Assembly (NCBI RefSeq): GCF_010560025.1 | Contig: NZ_SAIY01000001.1 | Location: forward strand, 806,001 to 870,000 | DNA: 64,000 nt | Source of the DNA: Verrucosispora sioxanthis | GTDB taxonomy: Bacteria > Actinomycetota > Actinomycetes > Mycobacteriales > Micromonosporaceae | Direction: 5' to 3' | In this document: piece after piece, positions 1 to 10,409 of the stretch | How positions within the stretch are numbered: position 1 is the stretch's first letter | Layout of the letters: every line of letters starts with the position of its first letter | The notes under the pieces: generated by a model | Told to the model about the DNA's origin: nothing | The model's input: only the letters and a program-made list of their open reading frames with translations | The model's database searches: none | Made by a program: the position numbers and the translations under genes

Positions 1-1091
1 ACGATGGATTCGATGCTCTCACCGTCGTAACCGACCAGGTCGAAGCGGACCGGCCCGCCAACCCCCTTGGCCAGGTAGATCGACTCGTCGAGCAGCGGTT
101 CGACGCGCCGCTTCAGCTCCTTGAGCACGTCGACCTCGGGGTGCCGCCAGGACGCCTTCTCCGCCTCGATGATGGGCCGCTTGCGCTCGCGCATCTCCTC
201 CAGGTGGGCGACCTTGTTGGCGAAGAACTCCTCCACCGGCACCGGGTGGGTGGTCGTGGCCCCGGTGGTGGTGACCTCGGTGACGCTGCCGGGCAGCAGC
301 ACGATGCCGTTGGTGCCGCCGACCTTGGCGTACTCGGACAGAAAGACCGACTGGTCGGGGAAGATGTTCCCCTCGTCGCCGAAGATGTCGTTGAACTGCC
401 AGAGCTCGTCGTCGAGGAAACACGGCGGGCCGGCGATCGGGAAGACGTGGTCGGCCTTGAGGTCGTCGATGTAGCGCCAGGTGCGGTCGAACTGCCGGTC
501 CCGCTTCTGCTTGCCGAACGCGGTCTTCGCCGCGCTGGGCAGCTCGTAGACCATCGGGTACCAGATGGCGCCGGAGAACTGCAGCAGGTGCGCGTGCACG
601 TGACCCAGCTCGGCGAAGGTGCTCAGGTCGGTCGGTCGGGCGTCGTTCTGGTTGAGCAACCGGACGCCGTCGTACTCCACCCAGAGCGAGGAGTCGCCGA
701 TCGGACCGTCGGTCGGGCTGGTCAGCGCCTGGATCATGATCTTCAGGCCGCCGTCCAGCTCGACGACCTCCTCGTTGCGGGTCTTCAGGAAATTCGTGAA
801 GCCCAGCGCGCGGAACTCGTCCTCCATTTCGGAGGTGGGGAACTCGGGCAGCAGCACGGTCGCCTTCTTCGACACGTACCGCTTGAGGTGCGCCGCGTCG
901 AAGTGGTCCCGGTGCAGGTGGGAGACGTACAGGTAGTCGACGTCGCCGAGGGCCTCCCAGTCGAGCTGAGAGTTGTCGGGGAACGGGAACCAGGACGCGA
1001 AGTAGGCCGGATTGACCCACGGGTCGCACAGGATGCTGCCCGCGGCCGTGTCGATCCGCATGCTCGCGTGCCCCGTACCGGTCACTCGCAC
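1..1091 (-). CDS. metallo-beta-lactamase-fold hydrolase (3' end beyond window)
   Basis: The frame is open from a GTG at 1091 (a GGGGG Shine-Dalgarno-like run lies 8 nt upstream) to the left edge, giving at least 363 residues without a stop. The metal-binding signature of the metallo-beta-lactamase fold, HxHxDH, is at residues 58-63 (HLHRDH). It sits after the strand-loop CDPWVNPAYF and is followed by a long alpha/beta body. The overall shape resembles actinobacterial proteins in which this fold is followed by a Rieske 2Fe-2S domain (CMP-Neu5Ac hydroxylase-like). The Rieske part would lie outside the window, so I cannot confirm it. Substrate unknown. It is divergent from the DUF2631 gene. Confidence 0.8.
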   Translation of the reverse strand, partial: MRVTGTGHASMRIDTAAGSILCDPWVNPAYFASWFPFPDNSQLDWEALGDVDYLYVSHLHRDHFDAAHLKRYVSKKATVLLPEFPTSEMEDEFRALGFTNFLKTRNEEVVELDGGLKIMIQALTSPTDGPIGDSSLWVEYDGVRLLNQNDARPTDLSTFAELGHVHAHLLQFSGAIWYPMVYELPSAAKTAFGKQKRDRQFDRTWRYIDDLKADHVFPIAGPPCFLDDELWQFNDIFGDEGNIFPDQSVFLSEYAKVGGTNGIVLLPGSVTEVTTTGATTTHPVPVEEFFANKVAHLEEMRERKRPIIEAEKASWRHPEVDVLKELKRRVEPLLDESIYLAKGVGGPVRFDLVGYDGESIESI

Positions 1092-1281
1092 CGCAGTTCC
1101 CCCTCAAAACGACAATCAAGGTGTACGCCCCAGAACGCTACCGGAGGCAGTCTGGTCCTCGCCCCGCGACGCCGGTAGTGCCCTTGCACCCACCGGAGCG
1201 GGGCCCATCGGCCCTGGCCGGAAACCGTCCCGAGGGACGTGCCAGACTAGCCGGAGATCCGTTCGCGAGGAAGGACCGACA

Positions 1282-1503
1282 GTGGCAGGCAGCGAGCCGG
1301 TAACGTCGCCAGACCAGCACAAGCCCGGGCACCGGAAGGCCGGGCGGATCGGCGCGGTGCTCACCGCGTTCGCGCTGCTGGCCATGCTCTGCGGCAACCA
1401 CGAGGGCAGGGTCGAGAACCTCTGGCTGATCGGTTTGGCCGCGCTGCTGCTGCTCATCGTGATCGGTGACGTGGTGCTGCGCCGCAACGGCCTGCGCTCC
1501 TGA
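1282..1503 (+). CDS. DUF2631 small membrane protein
   Basis: A 73-residue protein starting at a GTG with GAGGAAGGA about 6 nt upstream. The N-terminal 20 residues are polar. They are followed by one hydrophobic helix (AVLTAFALLAMLCG), the loop GNHEGRVENLW, and a second helix (LIGLAALLLLIVIGDVVL) ending in a basic tail. This hairpin with its GNH-GRVE loop is the pattern of DUF2631, an actinobacterial membrane family of unknown function found near the dxr/rlmN region (Rv2876 in Mycobacterium tuberculosis). Family assignment is from memory of the motif. No function can be assigned. Confidence 0.8.
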   Translation: MAGSEPVTSPDQHKPGHRKAGRIGAVLTAFALLAMLCGNHEGRVENLWLIGLAALLLLIVIGDVVLRRNGLRS

Positions 1504-1620
1504 CGATCCGGGCCACCCGCGACGGCCTGCGCTCCTGACCACTCGGGCGAGCTGCGCCGCTGCGCGCTCCGGCCCCAGCGACGACCTGTCCGCCAAACAC
1601 CGCAGTTTCCGGCGCGAACA

Positions 1621-1662
1621 GCGCGAGGGCCCGCTCCGGTTCTCGGAGGCGGGCCCTCGCGC
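1621..1662. terminator. bidirectional intrinsic terminator
   Basis: A perfect 14-bp inverted repeat (1621-1634 with 1649-1662) extends inward through TCCG/CGGA with one bulged G, leaving a 5-nt loop. It lies between two convergent genes (DUF2631 ending 1503, DivIVA protein ending 1674). No T-run follows, as is common in high-GC terminators. Confidence 0.75.
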
Positions 1663-1673
1663 ATCGCTGTCGG

Positions 1674-2782
1674 TCAGCGGCCGAAGAGGATGTCCTGCAC
1701 GTTCTTCAGCGCGGCGTCGACCTCGGCCTCGAAGTAGCCGCCCTGCACCAGCCCGAAGCGCAGCGTGTCCAGGTCCTTCGGGTTCACCGGCATCTGGTTG
1801 CGCCCGGCCATCCCGCCGAGCAGCGACTCGAAGAACCGGTCCACCTGGTCCGGGTCGTATCCGCTGCCGAAGCGACGGACCTGGAAGCTGCGGCGGATCT
1901 GGTCCACCCGGTAGAGGTCGCTGCCGGGCGGGCCGGCCATCGGTGGCCCACCCATCGGGGGGCCGGCCATCGCGGGCGGACCACCCATTGCCGGAGGGCC
2001 GCCCATCGGAGGGCCGCCGAGCGCCTGCTGCGGCAGGCCGGGAGGCCCGGCCGGGCCGCGCCGCGGATCCCGGTCCGGCAGCCTGATCTCTGCGGTCATG
2101 TCGGTACGGCCGTGCCGACCCGCCTCGAACCCGTCGAAGCGCTGCTCATCCGGGGGCCGTAGCCACCGGGGCCGTCCGGCGGACCGTAGCCGCCCGGCGC
2201 GTCCGGCGGACCGTAGCCACCGGGGCCGGCAGGCAGACCACGCGGCGGAGGCCCACCGTGCCCCATGCCGCCGGGAGGGCCCATCGGCGCACCTGGGCCC
2301 ATCGGGGCGGCCGCCCCGCGCGGGCCGTCGTAGCCACCCCGGGGAGCGTTGTCGTACCCGCCGGCGAAGGCGCCCGTCGGCTCGTCGTAGCGACCGTAGG
2401 GTGGCCCGGCCTGTGCCGGCATCGCCCGGGGCGGCATCGGCGGCTGCGGCACCGGGGACATGCCGCGATCGTCCCGCATGCCCGGGCCCATCCGGTCCAT
2501 CGGGCCCATCCGGCCGTCGCCGCGACCGGACACGCCGCCGCGCTCCTCCAACTCCGCCAGCTGCCGTTCGACCCGGTCGAGGTGCAGGTCCACCTGCCAC
2601 TCGTCATAGCCGTTGAAACGAACCCGGAAGACGACGTCGTGGACTTCCTGCGAGGCCACCGGCGCTCCGACCGGCTGCCCGGCAAGTGTCGCCTCGACCC
2701 GGTCCAGGAAGGCGTCCACCTCGTCAACCTTGTATCCCCGGCGGAGCGCCTTACGCCGGAAACGCTGACCCTGACTCGCCAC
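1674..2782 (-). pseudogene. DivIVA-domain protein with two DivIVA-like ends, frameshifted
   Basis: The N-terminal part (ATG at 2782) reads FRRKALRRGYKVDEVDAFLDRVEATL, a DivIVA-type motif, then a DivIVA-like strand-coil block and a Gly/Pro/Met-rich linker. That frame stops at 2096. The frame that follows reads PPDEQRFDGFEAG, a second Gly/Pro/Met linker, then a second DivIVA-like motif (IRRSFQVRRFGSGYDPDQVDRF) ending at 1674. Adding one G to the G5 run at 2152-2156 joins both parts into 369 residues. I read this as one polar-growth/septum scaffold-type protein with DivIVA modules at both ends, broken by a one-base loss that is probably a consensus error. Exact role unknown. Confidence 0.8.
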
Positions 2783-2813
2783 TATGTCTCCTGGTCTCGT
2801 TCGCCACGCCCGG

Positions 2814-3965
2814 TCACGCCGTCATCTCCCCGGCCGGGTCGGTGCCACTGTCCTCCGCGGCGGCCAGCTGCCCACATGCCCCGTCGATCTCGCGACCTCG
2901 GGTGTCCCGCACCGTGGTGGACACCCCGGCGTCGCGCAACCGCCGGACGAACTCCCGCTCGACCGGCTTCGGGCTGGCGTCCCAGCGGCTGCCCGGAGTC
3001 GGGTTCAGCGGGATCAGGTTCACGTGGGCCAACTTGCCGGCCAGCAGCCGGCCGAGCAGGTCAGCTCGCCACGGCTGGTCGTTCACGTCCTTGATCATCG
3101 CGTACTCGATCGACACACGACGGCCCGTGCGGGCCGCGTAGGCCCAGGCTGCGTCCAGCACCTCGCACACCTTCCAGCGCTGGTTGACCGGCACGAGTTC
3201 GTCGCGCAGCTCATCATCGGGGGCATGCAGCGACAACGCAAGAGTCACGGAGAGGTCTTCGCTGGCCAGTCGGTGGATGGCCGGCACCAGCCCAACCGTG
3301 GAAACGGTGATGTGCCGCTGCGACAGGCCGAGCCCCTCGGGCGCCGGCGCGACCAGGCGACGGATCGCGGCGATCACCCGGTTGTAGTTCGCCAGCGGCT
3401 CGCCCATCCCCATGAAGACCACGTGCGACAGCCTCGGCGGTGACCCGGCGACCTTGCCGGAAGCGGCCACGCCCGCCAGGTACACCGCCTGGTCGACGAT
3501 CTCGGCGGTGGAGAGGTTGCGGGTCAGGCCCGCCTGGCCGGTCGCGCAGAACGGGCACGCCATGCCACATCCGGCCTGGCTGGAGATGCAGACGGTGACC
3601 CGGTCCGGGTAGCCCATCAGCACGCTCTCCACCAACGAGCCGTCGTGCAACCGCCACAACGCCTTGCGGGTCGCGCCGTCGTCGCAGGCCAGCTCGCGTA
3701 CCGGGGTGAGCAGTCGGGGCAGCAGCTGGTCGGCCAGGCGGTCGCGGGACGACGCCGGCAGGTCGGTCATCTGCGCGGGGTCGCGGACCAGTCGGCCGAA
3801 GTAGTGGGTGGAGATCTGTCGGGCCCGGAACGCCGACTCGCCCAGCTTCGTGACCAGGTCCTTGCGGCCGGCGAGGTCGAGGTCGGCGAGGTGTTGCGGT
3901 GGCATCGCCGCCCGGCGCGCGCCAGGCGCGTCCGGGTCGACCGGGATCAGGGGAAGACTCGTCAT
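2814..3965 (-). CDS. rlmN: dual-specificity RNA methyltransferase RlmN
   Basis: Radical-SAM enzyme that puts a C2 methyl on adenine 2503 of 23S rRNA and on adenine 37 of some tRNAs. The 383-residue protein has the radical-SAM cluster motif CxxxCxxC at C133, C137 and C140 (CGMACPFC), the family block [14 protein letters not shown], and a C-terminal cysteine in DGACGQL that serves as the methyl-carrying/resolving residue in the family. Length is normal. ATG at 3965 was chosen; upstream in-frame starts would only add a Pro/Arg-rich extension. It is downstream of cdsA on the same strand, as in mycobacteria (Rv2880c-Rv2881c). Confidence 0.95.
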   Translation of the reverse strand: MTSLPLIPVDPDAPGARRAAMPPQHLADLDLAGRKDLVTKLGESAFRARQISTHYFGRLVRDPAQMTDLPASSRDRLADQLLPRLLTPVRELACDDGATRKALWRLHDGSLVESVLMGYPDRVTVCISSQAGCGMACPFCATGQAGLTRNLSTAEIVDQAVYLAGVAASGKVAGSPPRLSHVVFMGMGEPLANYNRVIAAIRRLVAPAPEGLGLSQRHITVSTVGLVPAIHRLASEDLSVTLALSLHAPDDELRDELVPVNQRWKVCEVLDAAWAYAARTGRRVSIEYAMIKDVNDQPWRADLLGRLLAGKLAHVNLIPLNPTPGSRWDASPKPVEREFVRRLRDAGVSTTVRDTRGREIDGACGQLAAAEDSGTDPAGEMTA

Positions 3966-4069
3966 GGCACGTCCAGTCTGGCACGCCCGGCCCGGAACAC
4001 GCCCCCGCGGAGGCGCCGGATCCGCTCCCGCCTCGTCCGCCTCCCGGTTCCGCCGCCGTGGGCCATGCC

Positions 4070-5356
4070 TCAGTTCACCGCCGGGACGAAGACCACGAGC
4101 AGCAGGTACGCCGTGGGCACCGCGAACAGGACGGAGTCGAGCCGGTCCATCAGGCCGCCGTGCCCGGGCAGCAGGTTGCTCATGTCCTTCACACCGAGAT
4201 CTCGCTTGATCATCGACTCGGCGAGGTCTCCGAGGACCGCGGCGCCCGAGATCGCCACCCCGAACACGGCGCCCCACCAGGGCGCCACGTCGAACAACAG
4301 CCAGAGCAGCACGGCACTGCCCAGGGCCGCCGCGCCGACCGAGCCGGCGAAACCCTCCCAGGACTTCTTCGGGCTGATCGTCGGTGCCATCGGCCGCTTA
4401 CCGAAGTTGGCGCCGGCCGCGTAGCCCCCGGTGTCGGAGAGCACCACCGCGACCAGCGTCACCAGCACCCGCAGCGCACCGTCACCGGGAGACGACGCGA
4501 GCAGGGCGGCGAAGCCGCCGAGGAAGGGCACGTACACCGAGATCAGAGTCGCCGCGGTCATGTCCCGCCGGAGGTTGGCCGTACCGTCGCCGAGCCGCCA
4601 GACCAGGGTGCCCGCCACGGTGACCAGCAGGCCGAGCAGGAGCGCGTCCAGCCCCGCGAACCAGGCCAGGGTCACGGTGAGCACCCCACCGGCGACCAGC
4701 GGCACCAACGGCACCTCGGCGCCGCCACGGCGTACCGCGCGGGACATCTCCCAGATGCCGACGCCGAACGCCGCGACGAGCACCAGCAGGAACGCCGGGG
4801 TGTAGAGGAACAGTGGCAGCAGCACCGCCGCGCCCAGGCACACCCCGACCGAGATGGCCGCCGGCAGGTTCCGCCCGGCCCGGCTCGCGCCCTGCTGGGT
4901 GGCCGGCCGACCGGCACCGGCCCGACGCCGGCCCCGGTGGCGCCGACCCGGACCGTCCGTCCCGTCGGGCTCCGGCGTCCCGAGGTCCGCGTTCCCGGGT
5001 GGAACGGCGGCGAGCTGGGTGGTCGGCGCGTCGTCGTGCTCCCGCACGGGCGTCAACTGGGTGGTGGGTGCCTCGTCGTGGTCCCGACCGGCACCGACCC
5101 GCACCGGCGCGATCTGTGCAGTGGGTGCGTCACCGTGGTCCAGGTCGCGGGGTGCGCCGCGCCCGTTCGGTGGCTGGTCCCAGCCGCCGGGTCCGCGCCC
5201 GTTTCGGTTCTCCGGAGCGGGCCGGTCGCCGCCGTACCGGCCACGGCCCCACGGACCGGGTTCGACGTCCGGATCCGGCCAGGGCAGCGAGGTGGGTCGG
5301 TCCGGGCGATCCCAGTCACGGGCCTCGGCGCCGCCGTAGGGGTCGAGGTGGGACAT
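4070..5356 (-). CDS. cdsA: phosphatidate cytidylyltransferase CdsA
   Basis: Makes CDP-diacylglycerol from phosphatidic acid and CTP, the entry point to phospholipids including phosphatidylinositol. The first ~170 residues are a hydrophilic, Pro/Arg/Asp-rich cytoplasmic extension typical of actinobacterial CdsA. They are followed by about eight hydrophobic segments. The family signature is visible near the C-terminus: SDTGGYAAG, then [21 protein letters not shown] and [25 protein letters not shown]. The ATG at 5356 is directly preceded by an in-frame GTG at 5359, so the start could be either. It lies between frr (upstream, across a hairpin repeat) and rlmN. Confidence 0.94.
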   Translation of the reverse strand: MSHLDPYGGAEARDWDRPDRPTSLPWPDPDVEPGPWGRGRYGGDRPAPENRNGRGPGGWDQPPNGRGAPRDLDHGDAPTAQIAPVRVGAGRDHDEAPTTQLTPVREHDDAPTTQLAAVPPGNADLGTPEPDGTDGPGRRHRGRRRAGAGRPATQQGASRAGRNLPAAISVGVCLGAAVLLPLFLYTPAFLLVLVAAFGVGIWEMSRAVRRGGAEVPLVPLVAGGVLTVTLAWFAGLDALLLGLLVTVAGTLVWRLGDGTANLRRDMTAATLISVYVPFLGGFAALLASSPGDGALRVLVTLVAVVLSDTGGYAAGANFGKRPMAPTISPKKSWEGFAGSVGAAALGSAVLLWLLFDVAPWWGAVFGVAISGAAVLGDLAESMIKRDLGVKDMSNLLPGHGGLMDRLDSVLFAVPTAYLLLVVFVPAVN

Positions 5357-5556
5357 CACGCACCAGGGGGAAGCGGTACGAGATCCACCACTTGACGCAC
5401 AGCCACTACCATCCCCTACCCGCGCGAGGCGCTCCGTCTATGTGCCGGCCTGTCGGCTGGCCGATCCCCACCGTTCACCGTCGGGTCACCGGGAATCGTG
5501 CCGAGCCTACTGCACCCGCCCGCCCGGCAGGACGTACCGGTGCCCGCTCCCGCAGC

Positions 5557-5617
5557 CTTGATCATGAAGTTGTCACCACGCCACGCCGGTGGCAAGGGCG
5601 ACAACTTCATGATCAAG
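5557..5617. repeat. intergenic hairpin repeat, copy 1
   Basis: Perfect 18-bp inverted repeat, arms 5557-5574 and 5600-5617, containing TTGATCATGAAGTTGTC on the left arm. An inner GCCAC/GTGGC pairing lies in the loop. It sits 19 bp beyond the 3' end of frr (minus strand) and upstream of cdsA. Two other copies with the same architecture are at 24509-24569 and 26068-26123. Confidence 0.85.
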
Positions 5618-5635
5618 CAGGTGGTGACCTCGGCG

Positions 5636-6193
5636 TCAGACTTCCAGGAGCTCGGACTCCTTGTGCTTGACCAACTCGTCGACGTGCGAGACGTAGCGCT
5701 GGGTCAGGTCGTCGAGCTCCTTCTCGGCGCGGCGGCCCTCGTCCTCGCCGACCTCGCCGTCCTTGACGAGCCGGTCCAGCTCCTCCTTGCCCTTGCGGCG
5801 GATGTTGCGGATGGCGACCTTCGCCTCCTCACCCTTGTGCCGGGCCACCTTGATCATGTCCCGGCGGCGCTCCTCGGTCATCTGTGGGAGCAGGATGCGC
5901 AGTTGGTTGCCCTCGTTGTTCGGGTTGACCCCGAGGTCCGAGTCCCGGATCGCCTTCTCCATCGCATTGATCTGCGAGTTGTCGTACGGCTTGATGATGG
6001 CCATCCGCGGCTCGGGAACGGCCACCGACGCCATCTGCGTCAGCGGGGTCGGGCTGCCGTAGTAGTCGATGATGACCTTGGAGAACATGGCCGGAGTGGC
6101 GCGACCGGTGCGGATGGCGCCGAACTCCTCCTTGGCGTGCTCGACCGCACGCTCCATCTTCTCCTCGGCCTCGAGGAGGGTGTCGTCGATCAC
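5636..6193 (-). CDS. frr: ribosome recycling factor
   Basis: Splits post-termination 70S ribosomes together with EF-G. The 185-residue product has the family's three-helix-bundle sequence, including [12 protein letters not shown], the [12 protein letters not shown] block, [19 protein letters not shown] and a lysine/glutamate-rich C-terminal helix. GTG at 6193 was chosen because GAGGAGACCG precedes it and it gives the usual length; the longer reading to 6241 has no support. It follows pyrH on the same strand with an 80-nt gap, the standard pyrH-frr pairing. Confidence 0.96.
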   Translation of the reverse strand: MIDDTLLEAEEKMERAVEHAKEEFGAIRTGRATPAMFSKVIIDYYGSPTPLTQMASVAVPEPRMAIIKPYDNSQINAMEKAIRDSDLGVNPNNEGNQLRILLPQMTEERRRDMIKVARHKGEEAKVAIRNIRRKGKEELDRLVKDGEVGEDEGRRAEKELDDLTQRYVSHVDELVKHKESELLEV

Positions 6194-6273
6194 CGGTCTC
6201 CTCGCCTCCTTCTTGTGCTCGTCGTGGGCTTGTCGGGTCACCGGGACCGCCGAGATCGCCGTCGGCGGTCGGC

Positions 6274-7041
6274 TCAGGTGGTGATCAGCGTGCCGATCTT
6301 GTCGCCACCCACGGCCCGGACGATGGTGTCGTCGCCCTGCGCGCCGAAGACCAGCATCGGCAGGCCGTTCTCCATGCAGAGGCTGAAGGCTGCCGCGTCG
6401 GCGACCCGGAGGTTGCGACGCAGCACCTCGGAGAAGGTGATCGAGTCGAACTTGCTGGCGGTCGGATCGATCCGGGGATCGGCCGTGTAGACGCCGTCCA
6501 CGCCGTTCTTGCTCATCAGCACGACGTCCGCGTGGATCTCCAGCGCGCGCTGGGCGGCGACCGTGTCGGTGGAGAAGTACGGCATGCCCGCGCCGGCGCC
6601 GAAGATGACCACCCGGCCCTTCTCCAGGTGCCGGATCGCCCGCAGCGGGATGTACGGCTCGGCCACCTGGGCCATCGTGATGGCGCTCTGTACCCGGGTC
6701 TCGATGCCCTCCTTCTCCAGGAAGTCCTGGAGGGCCAGGCAGTTCATCACCGTGCCGAGCATGCCCATGTAGTCCGCCCGGGCCCGGTCCATGCCCCGCT
6801 TCTGCAACTCGGCGCCCCGGAAGAAGTTGCCGCCGCCGACCACCACGGAGACCTGCACACCCCGGCGTACCACGGTGGCGATCTGCCGGGCGATGGCCTG
6901 CACCACGTCCGGATCGACACCGATGGCGCCGCCGCCGAACACCTCGCCGGACAGCTTCAACACCACCCGCCGGGCCCGGCCGGGCGGTGGTGCCGTCGGA
7001 TCGTCCGCCGCCAACGTCCGGTCACTCACAACCTGCGTCAT
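6274..7041 (-). CDS. pyrH: uridylate kinase PyrH
   Basis: UMP kinase of the amino-acid-kinase fold, producing UDP for nucleotide and cell-wall precursors. The 255 residues include the nucleotide-binding [17 protein letters not shown], the [10 protein letters not shown] loop, the [15 protein letters not shown] segment and a C-terminal GTLITT. The N-terminal ~20 residues ([20 protein letters not shown]) are an actinobacterial extension. ATG at 7041 is preceded by GGAAGGACGGG. It lies upstream of frr and downstream of the tsf terminator hairpin, so it is probably transcribed with frr. Confidence 0.96.
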   Translation of the reverse strand: MTQVVSDRTLAADDPTAPPPGRARRVVLKLSGEVFGGGAIGVDPDVVQAIARQIATVVRRGVQVSVVVGGGNFFRGAELQKRGMDRARADYMGMLGTVMNCLALQDFLEKEGIETRVQSAITMAQVAEPYIPLRAIRHLEKGRVVIFGAGAGMPYFSTDTVAAQRALEIHADVVLMSKNGVDGVYTADPRIDPTASKFDSITFSEVLRRNLRVADAAAFSLCMENGLPMLVFGAQGDDTIVRAVGGDKIGTLITT

Positions 7042-7103
7042 CCGCCCGTCCTTCCCCCACTGGCGCGCTCAGGTGCGCGTACCTGCCGCTGCCGACCTTA
7101 TGG

Positions 7104-7151
7104 GACGAGGAGGCCGCGGTGTGTGTCGCGTACACCGGCGGCCTCCTCGTC
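7104..7151 (-). terminator. hairpin between tsf and pyrH
   Basis: Arms 7104-7117 and 7138-7151 pair perfectly over 14 bp and the pairing continues inward through GGTGT/ACACC with one bulged G. It lies 46 nt past the tsf stop and before pyrH, consistent with termination or attenuation of the rpsB-tsf transcript. Confidence 0.7.
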
Positions 7152-7196
7152 TCGTCGTTGCTCCCAGCCCACGGGCGCGGTACGCCCCGAGCCGGC

Positions 7197-8024
7197 TCAG
7201 GCCTGGCCGACCTCGAACCGCACGAAGCCGGTGACCTCGATGCCCGCCTCAGCCAGCACCTGCTTCACCGTCTTCTTGTTGTCGGTCACCGAGGACTGCT
7301 CCAGCAGGACGAAATCCTTGAAGAAGGAGTTGACCCGGCCCTCGACGATCTTCGGCAGCGCGGCCTCGGGCTTGTTCTCCTCGCGGGCGGTCTGCTCGGC
7401 GATGCGCCGCTCGGACTCGACGACCTCGGCCGGCACCTCGTCGCGGGTGAGGTACTGCGGCCGCATCGCGGCGATCTGCATCGCCGCACCGCGCGCGTCG
7501 GCGTCGCCCGCCTCGTCGGTCTTGCCGGCGTACTGCACCAGGACGCCGACCGCCGGGGGCAGGTCCTGCGCCTTGCGGTGCAGGTAGACCGCCACGGTGC
7601 CGTCGAGCTTGGCGAACCGGTTGAGCACCAGCTTCTCGCCGATCTTGGCGGACTGCTCCTGGACCAGGTCGGCGACGGGACGACCGTCGATCTCGCTGGC
7701 CAGCAGCTCCGCGGCGTTGCTGACGCCGGCGCGCTCGCCGTGCTCGACGAGCTGCTGCGCCAGCGCGATGAAGGCATCGTTCTTGGCGACGAAGTCGGTC
7801 TCGCAGTTGAGTTCGAGCAGCGCCTTGCCGGAGTGCGCGATCAGACCGTTCGCGGCGGTCCGGCCGGCCCGCTTGCCGACGTCCTTGGCGCCCTTGACGC
7901 GCAGGATCTCGACGGCCTTGTCGAAGTCGCCCTCGGCCTCGGTCAGCGCCTTCTTGCTGTCCATCATGCCGGCGCCGGTCAGGTCGCGGAGCTTCTTGAC
8001 GTCCGCGGCGGTGATCTGGGACAT
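7197..8024 (-). CDS. tsf: elongation factor Ts
   Basis: Guanine-nucleotide exchange factor for EF-Tu. The 275-residue protein starts with the UBA-like [23 protein letters not shown], followed by [10 protein letters not shown] and the dimerisation core. It is the usual size for actinobacterial EF-Ts. ATG at 8024 has GAAGAGAGA just upstream. It follows rpsB on the same strand with a 133-nt gap that contains an intercistronic hairpin, the conserved rpsB-tsf arrangement. Confidence 0.97.
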   Translation of the reverse strand: MSQITAADVKKLRDLTGAGMMDSKKALTEAEGDFDKAVEILRVKGAKDVGKRAGRTAANGLIAHSGKALLELNCETDFVAKNDAFIALAQQLVEHGERAGVSNAAELLASEIDGRPVADLVQEQSAKIGEKLVLNRFAKLDGTVAVYLHRKAQDLPPAVGVLVQYAGKTDEAGDADARGAAMQIAAMRPQYLTRDEVPAEVVESERRIAEQTAREENKPEAALPKIVEGRVNSFFKDFVLLEQSSVTDNKKTVKQVLAEAGIEVTGFVRFEVGQA

Positions 8025-8112
8025 GGCTCTCTCTTCGGTGTTGAGACTGCGTGGAATGGTCTGCGGTGACGATTACCCGGTTCCGAGAGGTTCGTGCCCG
8101 GTCTACCCGCCG

Positions 8113-8145
8113 CCGGTCACCGTCAGCGGAACGGACGGTGACCGG
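8113..8145 (-). terminator. intercistronic hairpin between rpsB and tsf
   Basis: A perfect 12-bp inverted repeat (8113-8124 with 8134-8145) with a 9-nt loop, 12 nt beyond the rpsB stop. In this position it more likely acts as a partial terminator or mRNA-end stabiliser than a full stop. Confidence 0.5.
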
Positions 8146-8157
8146 ACGGCGGAACGG

Positions 8158-9045
8158 TCACTGACCGGAGACGGCGGCGGGCTGCTCGGCGGCCGGCTGC
8201 TCAGTGGCGGGCTGCTCGGCGGCCGGCTGCTCGGCGGCGGACTGCTGCTCGTCGGCCTTCTTCGGCTCTTCAAGCAGCTCGCGCTCCCACTCGGCCAGCG
8301 GCTCGTCGGTGGCGACACCCGCCTCCGGCTTCTCGTCGCCGCCCCGGCGACGACCGGAACGGGCGATCAGGCCATCGGCCACGGCGGCGGCGACGACCTT
8401 GGTCAGCAGCTCGGCCGAGCGGATCGCGTCGTCGTTACCCGGGATCGGGAAGTCGACCTCGTCCGGGTCGCAGTTGGTGTCGAGCACGGCGATCACCGGG
8501 ATGCCCAGCTTGCGGGCCTCGTCGACGGCGATGTGCTCCTTCTTGGTGTCGACCACCCAGACCGCGGCCGGGAGCTTCTGCATGTCCCGCAGGCCGCCCA
8601 GGGTGCGGGTCAGCTTGATCTTCTCGCGGGAGAGCTGCAGGGTCTCCTTCTTGGTGTAGCCGGCGGCGGTGCCGCTGAGGTCACCGAGGGCCTCCAGCTC
8701 CTTCATCCGCTGCAGCCGCTTGTACACGGTCTGGAAGTTGGTCAGCATGCCACCGAGCCAGCGGTGGTTGACGTACGGCTGGCCGACGCGGGTCGCCTGC
8801 TCGGCGATCGCCTCCTGGGCCTGCTTCTTCGTGCCGACGAACAGGATGCTGCCGCCCTCGGCCACCGTGTTGCGCACGAAGTCGTACGCCTTCTCGATGT
8901 AGTCGAGGGTCTGGCGCAGGTCGATGATGTAGATGCCGTTGCGCTCGGTGAAGATGAAACGCTTCATCTTCGGGTTCCACCGCCGGGTCTGGTGCCCGAA
9001 GTGAACGCCACTCTCCAGCAGCTGACGCATGGTCACGACGGCCAT
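8158..9045 (-). CDS. rpsB: 30S ribosomal protein S2
   Basis: The 295-residue product carries the S2 core: [46 protein letters not shown] and [27 protein letters not shown] at 9045 is preceded by CAAGGAG 7 nt upstream; the longer upstream reading is unsupported. The last ~45 residues are an acidic Ala/Glu/Gln/Pro tail with the repeated unit AEQPA, longer than in most bacteria. First gene of the rpsB-tsf operon. Confidence 0.97.
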   Translation of the reverse strand: MAVVTMRQLLESGVHFGHQTRRWNPKMKRFIFTERNGIYIIDLRQTLDYIEKAYDFVRNTVAEGGSILFVGTKKQAQEAIAEQATRVGQPYVNHRWLGGMLTNFQTVYKRLQRMKELEALGDLSGTAAGYTKKETLQLSREKIKLTRTLGGLRDMQKLPAAVWVVDTKKEHIAVDEARKLGIPVIAVLDTNCDPDEVDFPIPGNDDAIRSAELLTKVVAAAVADGLIARSGRRRGGDEKPEAGVATDEPLAEWERELLEEPKKADEQQSAAEQPAAEQPATEQPAAEQPAAVSGQ

Positions 9046-9402
9046 GATTCGTACTCCTTGCGGTCCCTGGTTGTCCCGCCCGGCCGGCGGCCGGGCGTCC
9101 TGGTGCCCGGTCGTCGACCATGGTGGGCCCGACCGGGGTCGGGACCAGGGAGGCCGCCGCCGCACGACGACTCGTGAGGAGGGCACGCGAGGTCGACCGC
9201 ACGAGGCGGTCGCCGGTTGACCAGTGTACGCGCTCTCCCGACCGGGCCACGCCCGGGTGCGGCGATGCTCCACTCCACGGCGGCCGACCCGCGTGCAGCC
9301 ACTGGCACGGGTTCGCGCCACCGACGGCCAGGCCGCCTGCCGCCGCCGGCTACTCACCGCCGCATCCGCCGGCTCGGTGACGCGCAGCCGGTGGCACGAC
9401 CC
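9046..9402. other. intergenic region upstream of rpsB
   Basis: 357 bp with no supportable gene. On the minus strand TACACT at about 9221-9226 is a possible -10 for rpsB with a leader of roughly 170 nt, but I see no convincing -35. A long 5' leader before rpsB would fit S2 autoregulation, which is inference only. Confidence 0.35.
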
Positions 9403-10310
9403 TCAGCCGGCGGCGAGCGCGGCCACCAGGAAGAGCGCCAGGCCGACCGTGAGGTAGGCCGTCGGCGGTCGCAGCCAGCCCCGCGCGCCGTCGAGCAACG
9501 AGAACCCGGTCGTCCGCAGCCCGTAGAGGCCGGCCGCGAAGATCGGCAGTCCGCAGACCAGGAACGTGCCCGCCAGCACGTCCCCGGCGGCAACCGGATC
9601 GGCGGTCGCGCCGTGCAGCAGCACCCGCACCGCCGGCACCTCGAAGATCACGACCAGCGCCGCGAAGAGCACCGCGAGCACCGGCCGCCGCGTCCGGTAG
9701 ACACCATCCCCGGGCAGTACGCCGCCCGCCGGTTGACCGGGTGCCAGGTGGCCGGGTACCGGATGGCCAGCCGCCGGGGACCGGTCACGGCGTCGGCGGG
9801 ACCGGGCGGGGCCTCGCCCACCGGCGGTTCCGTCCGGGGTGCCACCGACGGCACCGGCCCGGTCGGCTGCTCCAGCGGGTTGGTCGCCTCGGGGCCGCGC
9901 TTGGTCTCGACGATCGGGTATCCGGCCAGCACGGCGCGGGTCGGATCCGTGGACAACGGCGCTCCGCCGCTGGTCGGGCCCACCTCGTAGGCGGCGCGTC
10001 GGCCGGGCCGGTCGACCGGCAACTCACCGGAGACGTCCGGTCCCGCCGGTTCCGCTCGGCGGGAACGCGACGCCCGGTAGCGCTCGGTCTCCCCCGCCAC
10101 GTCGCCGAGCGGGTCCGTCAGCGCCGCGCGTCGCGGCGAGCCGTACCGGTCGTCGTCGTCACCGCGCTGCTCGGGTACCGCGCGGGGCTCGTCGCCGAGG
10201 TGGCGCTCCTCTCCCGCCGGACGCCACTGCGGGTCGGTGTAGCCACGGTCATGGTCGCCCGGATACCAGCGCGGCTCCTGGTCATCGGCGAAACTGCGTC
10301 GTCCGTCCAC
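9403..10310 (-). pseudogene. proline/arginine-rich protein with C-terminal membrane domain, frameshifted
   Basis: The N-terminal part (GTG at 10310, VDGRRSFADDQEPRWYPGDHD) is a charged, low-complexity region of about 175 residues. In this frame it continues without meaning past 9780. The sequence that makes sense follows one frame over: [16 protein letters not shown], then [20 protein letters not shown] and two further hydrophobic helices ([21 protein letters not shown] and [18 protein letters not shown]), ending at 9403. Adding one G to the G4 run at 9776-9779 restores a 302-residue protein. I do not recognise a named family. It resembles a membrane protein with a disordered cytoplasmic N-terminus. 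Probably a consensus error rather than decay. Confidence 0.65.
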
Positions 10311-10409
10311 GCCCGGCACCGTATGCGACAGGCGGTTGGTACGCCATTCGACCCCGCACCTGACCAGCCCGGGAAGATGGCTTAGCACATCCGGGACATG
10401 ATCGTCCGG

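Noticed and set aside
141..1178. Long + strand open frame opposite the metallo-beta-lactamase gene
   Set aside because: Composition is Val/Gly/Arg/Glu repeats typical of antisense GC-rich DNA; the minus strand has the HxHxDH motif.
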